Source: Draconibacterium orientale (GTDB lineage Bacteria > Bacteroidota > Bacteroidia > Bacteroidales > UBA1556). From it: a DNA stretch of 6,638 nt. The stretch lies in assembly GCA_022736595.1 (NCBI GenBank), contig DZDC01000123.1, positions 1 through 6,638 of the forward strand, read 5' to 3'. A program made the translations under genes and the position numbers. This document shows, piece after piece, positions 1 to 6,306 of the stretch (the first letter of the stretch is position 1; the number at the start of each line of letters is the position of its first letter). The notes below the pieces were generated by a model. That model was not told the DNA's origin. It searched no databases and worked only from the letters and a program-made list of their open reading frames with translations.

Positions 1-228
1 ATCGGTGCTAAGAAGTTGAAATTTTTGCTGATAAATCAAACTCAAACTTTGGTCGGGATTGGCCATGATATTGCTATCGCCAAAAAGATCGCCCACATCG
101 ATGCTGCTGGTGATCAGCGGTGTTAGCAATTCTGTATCCCAACTGGCATCAAATTTTCGGCAGCCTCCCATCCAAAGGAGGAGCAAAAGAGCCCAAGCCT
201 GAAAAATTGATTTTGTTATAGAGGTCAT
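1..228 (-). CDS. N-terminal part of an uncharacterised lipoprotein (runs off the left edge)
   Basis: A minus-strand frame of 76 codons opens with ATG at 228 and is still open at base 1, so only the N-terminus is present. It begins MTSITKSIFQAWALLLLLWM followed by GGC. That is a short basic/polar start, a Leu-rich hydrophobic core (about residues 11-20) and Cys23 preceded by M-G-G. This is a plausible lipobox, although Met at -3 is not the commonest residue. The mature part starts RKFDASWDTELLTPLI and continues into polar, probably beta-rich sequence. From memory, a Cys-x-K-x-[FW]D...WDxxLLxPL start followed by a 'DxGDL...NPDxSLSLxY' stretch occurs in uncharacterised Bacteroidota lipoproteins, but I cannot name a domain. 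The start lies 4 bp after the hydrolase stop codon, so co-transcription with rarA and the hydrolase is likely. No strong ribosome binding site is visible. It was probably missed by simple ORF calling because it is short and cut by the edge. Confidence 0.8.
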   Translation of the reverse strand, partial: MTSITKSIFQAWALLLLLWMGGCRKFDASWDTELLTPLITSSIDVGDLFGDSNIMANPDQSLSLIYQQKFQLLSTD

Positions 229-232
229 TTTG

Positions 233-1636
233 TTAATCTATAACTTGTATCAGATTGCTGTGATTGAAATAGATTTCTTTACTTTCCGGAAAGGCGCTGT
301 TGAGCAACCAGTTGCTAAGGTCTTTTAAAAGAATATCACTTACGACGCCTTGTATTTCATATTCCTCAGGGTAAGATTTGATGCTTCCCGGCATCATTAG
401 ATGGTTGAGCTCGTGGTACAAAATAAAGTCAACTTTTTGCATGTTTTTTAAGCTGTTATGCCACAATTCCAAATCTTTAGAGCTAACTTGGTAATCGCGT
501 CCTCCTTGCAAAAAGAGCATAGGTTTATTGAGGTTTTGAGCTATTTGAATCACATCGTATTTCATCATGCTAAGCCAGTAAGTGGTGTCGTTAATGAGAG
601 GTAATGGTTTTATTTTGCCTTTGGCCAAATCTTTTTCAAGGTTTTTTACATTTTTAGCTTCCTTTTTAATTTTCTTAATTTCTTTGCGCTCTTCACGTGT
701 CAATCCTGCCTGTGCAAAGAGGTATTGGTATTGTTCAACTATCAAATCTTCCAGCGGTCTTGAATTTCCGGCTAATGAAACGCCACCGGAGAAAAGGTCG
801 GATTGAGAGATAATTACGGGCATAAAATGTCCTCCGAGGCTGTGTCCCACCACGAAAATGGGAATATTCTTCAGACTATCGATGTTGCGAAGAAAGGCGG
901 CGGCTGCAATGGCATCAGAAATCACTACATCTTCCATTGTGGAAGTGATTTTAATCTTGGAATTTCTACTCGCCAAATAGGTGCGCTTGTCGTAGCGAAT
1001 GCTTGCAATTCCTTGAGTAGCTAAGGTATGGGCTATTTGCGCAAAAATCTTGTTGGGGCCGATGGTTTCATCCATATCATTGGGTCCACTGCCATGCACT
1101 AATACCACTAGGGCTTTGATGGCTTGACCTTTTGGGAGCGTTATTTTTGCGGGAAACTCAATGTCGTCGTTGATGAAACTTACTTTTTTTTCTTTGAGAA
1201 ACTCCGACTCCATTTCCTCCACTTCTGCAAGGTTTCGCTTACGAGGGACGAAAAAGATACCCCCAATTTTATTGTCGGAAGTTAATGTTAATCGGTAAGT
1301 GATTTGTCCTTTGTGAAATTTCAATACGCTTTCCACCAGCAGGTATTCGTTGTAAGGGTAGGTATAGGTGGTGTCGATGGATTCCAAGGGGCCTAGATTT
1401 TCGGTAAGGCTGTTCCAAATTTCTTTCAACTCTTTTTCGCCCACTCGACTTGAAACTTCCTCAGTAAAATAATCGACCAAGAGTTTAGCACTGTCATTTT
1501 GCATCCATTGAATGGATTTTTTGGCCAAGATTATGCTTTTTTCAGGATCCTGAGCTTGAAGCCCAAAGGTTGAAATTAGGGTAAGTGCTACCAATAAAAA
1601 GCGGGTAAAGCTGTAATTTAGATTTTTAATAGTCAT
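233..1636 (-). CDS. Secreted alpha/beta hydrolase with N-terminal DUF3887 domain
   Basis: The product has 467 residues. Residues 1-28 form a signal peptide (MTIKNLNYSFTRFLLVALTL then ISTFGLQA), with likely cleavage after Ala28, so it should act in the periplasm or outside the cell. Residues about 35-130 resemble DUF3887, a small alpha+beta domain often placed before such hydrolases. The alpha/beta-hydrolase fold follows from about 150: oxyanion-hole motif HGSGP at 181-185, nucleophile elbow GHSLGG at 264-269 with Ser266, probable acid Asp381 in GGRD, and probable catalytic His412 in ELNHL. A Lys/Glu-rich helical segment (about 313-345) is probably the cap. The substrate is unknown; esterase or peptidase-like activity is the family expectation. 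The frame stays open 28 codons further upstream (to 1720), but those residues come from antiphase reading of the rarA tail. The chosen ATG is followed at once by the signal peptide and preceded by a good GGAGAG site. The gene overlaps the rarA stop by 11 bp and ends 4 bp before the lipoprotein start. Confidence 0.9.
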   Translation of the reverse strand: MTIKNLNYSFTRFLLVALTLISTFGLQAQDPEKSIILAKKSIQWMQNDSAKLLVDYFTEEVSSRVGEKELKEIWNSLTENLGPLESIDTTYTYPYNEYLLVESVLKFHKGQITYRLTLTSDNKIGGIFFVPRKRNLAEVEEMESEFLKEKKVSFINDDIEFPAKITLPKGQAIKALVVLVHGSGPNDMDETIGPNKIFAQIAHTLATQGIASIRYDKRTYLASRNSKIKITSTMEDVVISDAIAAAAFLRNIDSLKNIPIFVVGHSLGGHFMPVIISQSDLFSGGVSLAGNSRPLEDLIVEQYQYLFAQAGLTREERKEIKKIKKEAKNVKNLEKDLAKGKIKPLPLINDTTYWLSMMKYDVIQIAQNLNKPMLFLQGGRDYQVSSKDLELWHNSLKNMQKVDFILYHELNHLMMPGSIKSYPEEYEIQGVVSDILLKDLSNWLLNSAFPESKEIYFNHSNLIQVID

Positions 1637-2897
1637 ATTTTTCTCTCCATCTTTCGCGAAGCCAAGTTTGAATTTGTTGCTCGCGGGCGTTTTTGCCTGG
1701 TTTATAAAAGGTTGTACCACTGATGTTTTGTGGTAAATATTCTAAGTCAGTAAAATTGTTTTCGAAGTCGTGTGCATAAGCATAATCTTTTCCGTAATCC
1801 AGTTTTTTCATCAAGGCTGTGGGTGCATTACGCAGATGCAAAGGAACGGATAAGTCGCCGGTTTCCTTCACCAATTTTTGAGCTTTTTTGATGGCCATGT
1901 AGGAGGCATTGCTTTTGGGTGAGGTGGCCAAATAAATGGCGGTTTGCGATAGCAAAATTCTTCCCTCAGGCATTCCAATTTTGGTAATGGCATCAAAGCA
2001 CGCGTTGGCAAGCAGCAGAGCATTGGGGTTAGCATTTCCAATGTCTTCGGAGCTTAGGATGAGCATACGACGAGCAATAAATTTGGGGTCTTCGCCTCCT
2101 TCGATCATGCGCGCTAAATAATACACGGCTGCATTGGGGTCGCTTCCTCGAATGGATTTGATGAAAGCGGATACCAAATCGTAATGTTGCTCGCCTGATT
2201 TGTCGTAGAGGGCCATATTTTGTTGCAACTGCATTAGCACCTTTGCGTTGGTGATGTGAATTTCGTTCGACTCAAGAATGCTAAGTTGTCGCGAAATAAG
2301 TTCAATGGCGTTTAATAATTTGCGAGCATCGCCTCCCGAGAATCGAAAAAGGGCCTCACTTTCATCCATAAAAATGGGACGCTGGAGCTCCTCTTCCATG
2401 GAGTGGATACCACTGGCGGCAAGCCTTTGAAGTTCATCTAATTCCAATGGTTTTAAAAGATACACATTGCAGCGCGATAGGAGCGGGCTGATGACTTCAA
2501 AACTTGGGTTTTCGGTAGTAGCGCCAATAAGACGCACCAAACCTTGTTCTACCGCAGCCAGAAGGCTATCTTGTTGCGATTTGCTAAAACGATGGATTTC
2601 GTCGATAAACAAGATGGCTTGCAATGGCGACATTTTGGCTTGATGCAATACCTCTCTCACTTCTTTCACTCCGGCATTTACTGCGCTTAGGGCAAAAAAG
2701 CTCATCTTCATCCGTTCGGCAATAATCAAAGCAAGGGTAGTTTTACCCACACCAGGTGGTCCCCAGAGAATCATACTGGGAATATTGCCACTTTCGATGG
2801 CATTACGCAATACCGATCCCTGACCAACTAAATGGCTTTGACCCAAATAATCGTCTAGGGTGGAGGGTCTTAATCGTTCTGCTAATGGCTTTGACAA
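1626..2897 (-). CDS. rarA: Replication-associated recombination protein A (RarA/MgsA AAA+ ATPase)
   Basis: The 423-residue product is the usual length and architecture for bacterial RarA (MgsA, relative of eukaryotic WRNIP1), a DNA-dependent ATPase that acts at stalled or gapped replication forks. Visible motifs are the N-terminal PLAERLRPSTLDDYLGQ signature (4-20), Walker A GPPGVGKTT (46-54), Walker B ILFIDE (95-100), sensor-1 region GATTENPSFEV (125-135), arginine finger SRC (Arg142) and sensor-2 region SGGDARKLLN (187-196). A helical AAA-associated lid follows, then the C-terminal MgsA tetramerisation domain (about 255-420) with the SEDIGNANP stretch. No key residue is missing. The best start is a TTG at 2897: it gives Met-Ser-Lys-Pro directly before the conserved N-terminus. 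There is no in-frame ATG between it and the upstream TAA, and the first internal Met is at residue 42, next to Walker A. An ATT at 2900 is a less likely alternative. The gene is first of a tight three-gene minus-strand set. Confidence 0.96.
   Translation of the reverse strand: MSKPLAERLRPSTLDDYLGQSHLVGQGSVLRNAIESGNIPSMILWGPPGVGKTTLALIIAERMKMSFFALSAVNAGVKEVREVLHQAKMSPLQAILFIDEIHRFSKSQQDSLLAAVEQGLVRLIGATTENPSFEVISPLLSRCNVYLLKPLELDELQRLAASGIHSMEEELQRPIFMDESEALFRFSGGDARKLLNAIELISRQLSILESNEIHITNAKVLMQLQQNMALYDKSGEQHYDLVSAFIKSIRGSDPNAAVYYLARMIEGGEDPKFIARRMLILSSEDIGNANPNALLLANACFDAITKIGMPEGRILLSQTAIYLATSPKSNASYMAIKKAQKLVKETGDLSVPLHLRNAPTALMKKLDYGKDYAYAHDFENNFTDLEYLPQNISGTTFYKPGKNAREQQIQTWLRERWREKYDY
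1643..1648 (-). promoter_or_regulatory. Ribosome binding site that fixes the hydrolase start
   Basis: GGAGAG lies on the minus strand with a 6-base spacer before the ATG at 1636. It sits inside the last codons of rarA. It is the clearest Shine-Dalgarno-like site before a gene start in this window and supports the internal ATG over the longer open frame that begins at 1720. Confidence 0.65.
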
Positions 2898-2916
2898 AAT
2901 GGTAAAATTGATTGGC

Positions 2917-2924
2917 CGAAAGTA
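2917..2924 (-). promoter_or_regulatory. Candidate promoter -7 element for rarA
   Basis: TACTTTCG on the minus strand matches the Bacteroidota -7 consensus TAnnTTTG at all but one base (C for T). It lies 19 bases before the TTG start, which would give a leader of about 13 nt. No TTG is found at the usual 19-base spacing upstream, so this is only a moderate candidate. The element at 3124-3153 could also supply rarA. Confidence 0.4.
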
Positions 2925-2945
2925 AAAATAAATTCCTTACCCTCG

Positions 2946-3098
2946 CTACAGAGTTTGATGCCAATGAACTCTTGAAATCCAAGATTTATTGCCGGCAATT
3001 TTGAAATATTTATAAAAGGAAAGCGTAATCCGATTGAAAGGTTCGTTCATTAAATTGGCTTTCAGCGCTTCTTTGCTGAGTTTGTTGTGTAATTGCAT
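2946..3098 (-). pseudogene. Truncated remnant of trhO (tRNA U34 hydroxylase), N-terminal ~34 codons only
   Basis: A minus-strand frame of 50 codons starts at ATG 3098 and stops at TAG 2948-2946. Its first part, MQLHNKLSKEALKANLMNEP then FNRITLSFYKYFKI, closely resembles the N-terminus of Bacteroidota TrhO/YceA. Those proteins typically begin MQLYN.LS..E and have a '[KR].TLSFY.Y..I' strand about 20-25 residues in. TrhO normally continues with 'NPQ.FRDELY...LGRIYVA.EGINAQ' and reaches at least 300 residues with a rhodanese domain. Here the similarity ends after Ile34, and AGNKSWISRVHWHQTL then stop follows. I looked for the missing continuation in all three minus-strand frames down to rarA and found none, so this is a truncation rather than a single frameshift. 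A 12-bp palindrome spans the break. A promoter-like sequence with TTG-N19-GATTTTTG sits about 26 bases upstream of the ATG. The family call is from recalled sequences, not a search. The alternatives are a functional short peptide or a chance resemblance. Confidence 0.6.
2988..2999. repeat. Perfect 12-bp palindrome at the trhO break
   Basis: ATTGCCGGCAAT reads the same on both strands. It covers codons 34-37 of the trhO-like frame, exactly where resemblance to TrhO stops. It has no loop and is flanked by A/T runs (plus strand TTT before, TTTTG after). It could be a protein-binding site, a deletion or recombination joint, or chance. It is too short to act as a convincing terminator. Confidence 0.5.
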
Positions 3099-3123
3099 TA
3101 AAAATGGAGAATTATTTCGACTG

Positions 3124-3153
3124 CAAAAATCGACGTTATCTACTGTACTGCAA
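3124..3153 (-). promoter_or_regulatory. Candidate promoter of the trhO remnant, possibly now feeding rarA
   Basis: On the minus strand TTG (3153-3151) is followed by exactly 19 bases and then GATTTTTG (3131-3124). This fits the Bacteroidota consensus TTG-N19-TAnnTTTG with one mismatch in the -7 box (G for the first T). The predicted start of transcription is near 3117, about 19 nt before the ATG at 3098. With no clear terminator between here and rarA, a transcript from this site could run through the remnant into rarA with a leader of about 220 nt. Confidence 0.5.
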
Positions 3154-3234
3154 CGCTAAGTTGCTAAATATTAGCTTTGTATGATAATTATTATATTTAA
3201 CTTGGCAAAAATAAAACCAGCCATAAGGCGTTAT

Positions 3235-3264
3235 TTCAAAATTCAGCATTAATACTTATTTTCG
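3235..3264 (+). promoter_or_regulatory. Candidate promoter of the DUF4834-yfhO-glycosyltransferase set
   Basis: TTC (3235-3237) is followed by 19 bases and then TATTTTCG (3257-3264). Against TTG-N19-TAnnTTTG this has one mismatch in each box, at exact spacing. Transcription would start near 3271, leaving a leader of about 13 nt before the ATG at 3284. An upstream alternative is TAGCTTTG at 3172-3179, which has a perfect -7 box but no matching -33 box. Confidence 0.45.
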
Positions 3265-3283
3265 CAGGCTCAAAATAAGACTT

Positions 3284-3550
3284 ATGAAGTTTTTTCAAAC
3301 ATTACTTATACTTATCGTTTTTTATTACAGTTTCAAGGTGATTGTACGTTTACTTTTGCCTTTTCTTGTAAAATGGTGGTTAAAAAAAGCCCAAGCCAAT
3401 TTCAATCGGCAACAAGGTTATGTCGATCCTCAAGAGGCAAAAAAGAGGGAAGGCGAAGTTCACATTAAGAGCACACCTCAAAATAAATCGAGTGTCGAAG
3501 ATTTAGGGGAATATGTTGATTACGAAGAAATTAAAGAAGATAAAAAATAG
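3284..3550 (+). CDS. Small membrane protein, DUF4834 family
   Basis: The 88-residue product begins MKFFQTLLILIVFYYSFKVI. One hydrophobic helix spans about residues 4-29, broken by Lys18 and Arg22. A basic amphipathic stretch (VKWWLKKAQANFNRQQ) follows, then a hydrophilic tail rich in Lys and Glu. The pattern of N-terminal helix, PFL...K, a Gln-rich linker, a 'GEVHI' strand and an acidic 'LGEYVDYEEI' end fits DUF4834, a Bacteroidota-restricted family of unknown function that I recall next to yfhO-like genes. A single-pass inner-membrane protein with a cytoplasmic tail is the likely form, because the positive charges follow the helix. It ends 6 bp before the YfhO-family gene, so coupled expression is likely. 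A role as a small partner of that protein is inference from gene order only. Confidence 0.85.
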   Translation: MKFFQTLLILIVFYYSFKVIVRLLLPFLVKWWLKKAQANFNRQQGYVDPQEAKKREGEVHIKSTPQNKSSVEDLGEYVDYEEIKEDKK

Positions 3551-3556
3551 CAAACA

Positions 3557-6292
3557 ATGACAAAATTTGATTTTAAAAAGTACCTCCCCACGGTGGCTGC
3601 CGTGCTGATTTTTTTAGCATTAGTGTTTATGTTTTTCAATCCACTTTGGGAGGGAAAACAAGTAAGTCAACACGATGTTAAGACCCATCAGGGCATGTCG
3701 AAGGAGATTTTGGATTTTAGAGAATCCACAGGGGAAGAAGCCCTTTGGACCAACAGCATGTTTGGTGGAATGCCCGCCTATCAAATTAGTGTTCAAAAGA
3801 ACGAAAATCTAATTCAATACGTTGATTTATACCTATTTCGATTGCGTTTGCCCCGTCCTGCTGATTATGTTTTTCTGTACATGATTGGTTTTTTTATCCT
3901 TCTTAGGGTGCTAAAAGTGGATCCTTGGTTGAGCATTGTGGGAGCGGTGGCCTTTGGTTTTAGCTCTTATTCCATCATTATTTTGGAAGCGGGTCACAAT
4001 TCAAAAGCCCATGCCATTGGTTATATGGCTCCTGTTTTAGCCATGGTAATCTATACTTTTAGGAGTAGAAAGTACCTGCTTGGGGGCGTTCTTTTTAGTC
4101 TTTTTATGGCTTTAGAACTTTATACCAACCATCCCCAAATAAGTTATTACCTTGGATTTATAGTGCTGGCCTACGGTGCAGGCGAACTGGTGGGCGCCAT
4201 TCGCGAAAAAGAATTGATGCATTTTTCTAAATCCGTTGGAGTTTTATTTGTCGGATTAATACTGGCCTTGGCCGTTAATCTCAACAACTATCTCACCACC
4301 AACGAATATACCCCTTACACCATTCGAGGGGCCTCGGAACTTACTTTTGATGGCCATGTAAAGTCGGCTGGTTTAGATAAGGATTATGCCACTCAGTGGA
4401 GTTATGGTATTGATGAAACCCTTACTTTAATGATTCCCAATGCTAAAGGCGGAGCTTCGGTGCCTTTGCAAAAATACGCTCCTGAGCAATTAGAATCGTC
4501 CGATCCTCAGTTTAGAAGCAACCTGGCTCAGCTGGGAAGTTATTTTGGCGAACAACCCATGACCAGTGGACCGGTGTATGTGGGAGCTATCGTATTTTTC
4601 CTTTTTATTTTAAGTCTGTTCGTAATTAAAGGTCGCTTTAAATGGGCACTTTTGGCTGTTACTCTCATCAGTATTTTCTTGAGCTGGGGTCACAATTGGA
4701 TGGCCTTTACCGATCTGTTTTTCGATTACTTCCCCGTTTACAATAAGTTCCGTACCGTGAGTATGATTTTGGTCATTGCTCAAGTTACAATGGCGTTAAT
4801 GGCCTTTTTGGCATTGGACGAGCTCCTTCGCAATCCGCAATGGATCAAAGAAAATAAGAAAGCTTTTATCGGAAGCTTTGCTGCTACAGGAGGTTTAAGC
4901 CTTTTGGTTTACCTCAGTCCTGGTATGTTTACAGGATTTTTGAGCCTTATGGATCAACAGCAATTGCTAAGCCTCCAACAACAGTATCCCGATCAGGCAG
5001 GCTTGTATCAGCAGTTTTTTGCTGAATTAGAAAATGTACGTCTCCAAATTCTTAAAGCCGACAGTTTGCGCAGCTTTATGCTCATCGCAGTATTGTTTGC
5101 AGGTCTTTGGGTTTATAGTCTCAAAAACTTCAACAAAGTCATTCTTATAGCTGGAGTTGGGGTTCTTGTATTGGTGGATATGATGGGTGTAGCAAGTCGG
5201 TATTTAAACAAAAGCAATTATGAGCGCGAAGCTCAAGCTCGCATACCCTATATGGCAACCCCTGCCGATCAACAGATTTTAGCCGATCAAGAATTGGATT
5301 TTAGGGTTTATAATACCACTGTAAGCGCATTTAATGATGCCAGTACTTCCTATTATCACAAATCCATTGGAGGATATCATGGCGCAAAACTCCGCCGTTA
5401 CCAAGATGTAATAGAGCATCATTTAGCTGTGGGCAATATGCAAGTATTGAATATGCTCAATACCAAATATTTTATTGTGGGTCAACAAGGGCAAGCACCT
5501 CAAGCTCAAATGAATCCTGGTAGATTGGGCAATGCTTGGTTTGTGCAAAGTGTTGAATGGGCTGCCAATGCCGATCAAGAAATCATTCACTTGGGCAGGG
5601 TTATCGAAATCAAGGCTTTGGGTGATATTGCCAATTTGAAATTATATGGACGTCCACTTCGCACACTCGATACCTTGCTACTTACCACACCCCTTACCAG
5701 CGAAGGTTTTAATGGAAATGCAATTAAAATAGATCTCAGCCGCCTTCCTTTGCAGACAGGAGCCACCTATATTTTGGGTAACGATCCTATGAATGTGGAC
5801 AGTAACTTTATCGATATTAGCAAATTAGAAGGTGGAAATACCCTCGGAAAACAGATGTTTGAAGTGCGCGTGATTTATGATTTTGATGCTGCACATCAAG
5901 CGGTGGTAGATCAGCGTTTTGCCTCTTACCTCAATGATCGCAAGCCTGCGATGGATAGTACGGCAACCATAAAGTTGGTGGATTATAAGCCCAATCATTT
6001 AACCTATCAGACTGAAACTCAAAAGGATCAGCTGGCAGTGTTTTCCGAAATCTATTATGACAAAGGTTGGGATGCCTACATCGACGGACAAAAAACCGAT
6101 TATATCCGTGCCAATTACATCCTTCGAAGCATGTGGATACCCGCAGGTAAACATACTGTTGAATTTAAGTTTGAACCTTCGAGCTATGTTTTGGGCAAAA
6201 ACATCACCTTAGTTTCGTCCATTGTTTTATTGCTTTTAGTGGCTGCAGGAATGTATTTTCAGTTTGCTACCAAGTTCAAAACCAAAGAATAA
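3557..6292 (+). CDS. YfhO-family polytopic membrane protein (putative GT-C-type glycosyltransferase)
   Basis: The 911-residue product has an N-terminal membrane helix (about 11-28), then a loop with SQHDVKTHQG (37-46) whose Asp40 sits where GT-C enzymes keep an acidic residue. A dense membrane region follows (helices near 104-118, 122-142, 154-168, 174-190, 196-213 and 226-243). Next is a large loop (about 244-337) with YGIDETLTLMIPNAKGG (283-299), then more helices (338-356, 362-377, 400-420, 436-455, 505-521, 526-545). After these comes a soluble domain of about 335 residues that ends in the family-typical FSEIYYDKGWDAYIDGQ (829-845) and a last helix (882-901). NHPQISYYLG (191-200) and YNKFRTVSM (395-403) also look family-typical. 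In Bacillus, YfhO is implicated in glycosylating lipoteichoic acid using lipid-linked sugar. Bacteroidota have no such polymer, so the acceptor here is unknown. The Gln-rich loop at about 456-504 may explain part of the length. The 6-bp gap from DUF4834 and 14-bp gap to a glycosyltransferase support envelope glycan work. No Shine-Dalgarno site is seen before the ATG. Confidence 0.92.
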   Translation: MTKFDFKKYLPTVAAVLIFLALVFMFFNPLWEGKQVSQHDVKTHQGMSKEILDFRESTGEEALWTNSMFGGMPAYQISVQKNENLIQYVDLYLFRLRLPRPADYVFLYMIGFFILLRVLKVDPWLSIVGAVAFGFSSYSIIILEAGHNSKAHAIGYMAPVLAMVIYTFRSRKYLLGGVLFSLFMALELYTNHPQISYYLGFIVLAYGAGELVGAIREKELMHFSKSVGVLFVGLILALAVNLNNYLTTNEYTPYTIRGASELTFDGHVKSAGLDKDYATQWSYGIDETLTLMIPNAKGGASVPLQKYAPEQLESSDPQFRSNLAQLGSYFGEQPMTSGPVYVGAIVFFLFILSLFVIKGRFKWALLAVTLISIFLSWGHNWMAFTDLFFDYFPVYNKFRTVSMILVIAQVTMALMAFLALDELLRNPQWIKENKKAFIGSFAATGGLSLLVYLSPGMFTGFLSLMDQQQLLSLQQQYPDQAGLYQQFFAELENVRLQILKADSLRSFMLIAVLFAGLWVYSLKNFNKVILIAGVGVLVLVDMMGVASRYLNKSNYEREAQARIPYMATPADQQILADQELDFRVYNTTVSAFNDASTSYYHKSIGGYHGAKLRRYQDVIEHHLAVGNMQVLNMLNTKYFIVGQQGQAPQAQMNPGRLGNAWFVQSVEWAANADQEIIHLGRVIEIKALGDIANLKLYGRPLRTLDTLLLTTPLTSEGFNGNAIKIDLSRLPLQTGATYILGNDPMNVDSNFIDISKLEGGNTLGKQMFEVRVIYDFDAAHQAVVDQRFASYLNDRKPAMDSTATIKLVDYKPNHLTYQTETQKDQLAVFSEIYYDKGWDAYIDGQKTDYIRANYILRSMWIPAGKHTVEFKFEPSSYVLGKNITLVSSIVLLLLVAAGMYFQFATKFKTKE

Positions 6293-6306
6293 GGAATAAA
6301 GAAAGC

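Larger units (their letters stand above)
2898..3283. other. Divergent intergenic region, 386 bp
   Basis: This is the only stretch without an intact gene. Going left to right it holds the rarA -7 candidate, the truncated trhO-like frame with the palindrome at its break, the remnant's promoter-like element, and an AT-rich segment (about 3160-3265) with the candidate promoter of the plus-strand set. Within that segment GCTAA-ATA-TTAGC (3163-3175) is a 5-bp-arm inverted repeat. It overlaps TAGCTTTG (3172-3179), a perfect plus-strand -7 match that lacks a TTG at proper spacing. A perfect minus-strand -7 match, TATTTTTG (3213-3206), has its nearest TTG 23 bases upstream. No tRNA, terminator hairpin or mobile-element end was seen. 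Confidence 0.75.

Noticed and set aside
582..1024. Two plus-strand open frames (582-806 and 803-1024) opposite the hydrolase
   Set aside because: They are antisense to a gene with intact catalytic motifs, and their translations show no domain or signal features.
1637..1720. 28-codon N-terminal extension of the hydrolase
   Set aside because: It would place the signal peptide inside the protein and lies entirely over the conserved tail of rarA. The internal ATG has a good ribosome binding site.
1936..2121. Plus-strand open frame opposite rarA
   Set aside because: It is antisense to the conserved C-terminal half of rarA and has no independent support.
2887..2990. Open minus-strand frame reading INLGFQEFIGIKLCSEGKEF..., one base off the trhO-like frame
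   Set aside because: It does not match the TrhO continuation (no FRDELY or GRIYVA-like stretch), so it does not support a simple frameshift. It has no start codon of its own that I could support.
3163..3175. Inverted repeat GCTAA-ATA-TTAGC as a terminator or operator
   Set aside because: The arms are only 5 bp and AT-rich, with no following T-run. It is too weak to call separately, though it overlaps a -7-like box.
3104..3184. 26-codon plus-strand frame MENYFDCKNRRYLLYCNAKL... in the divergent region
   Set aside because: It is short, lacks a ribosome binding site, resembles no family I know, and overlaps the candidate minus-strand promoter.
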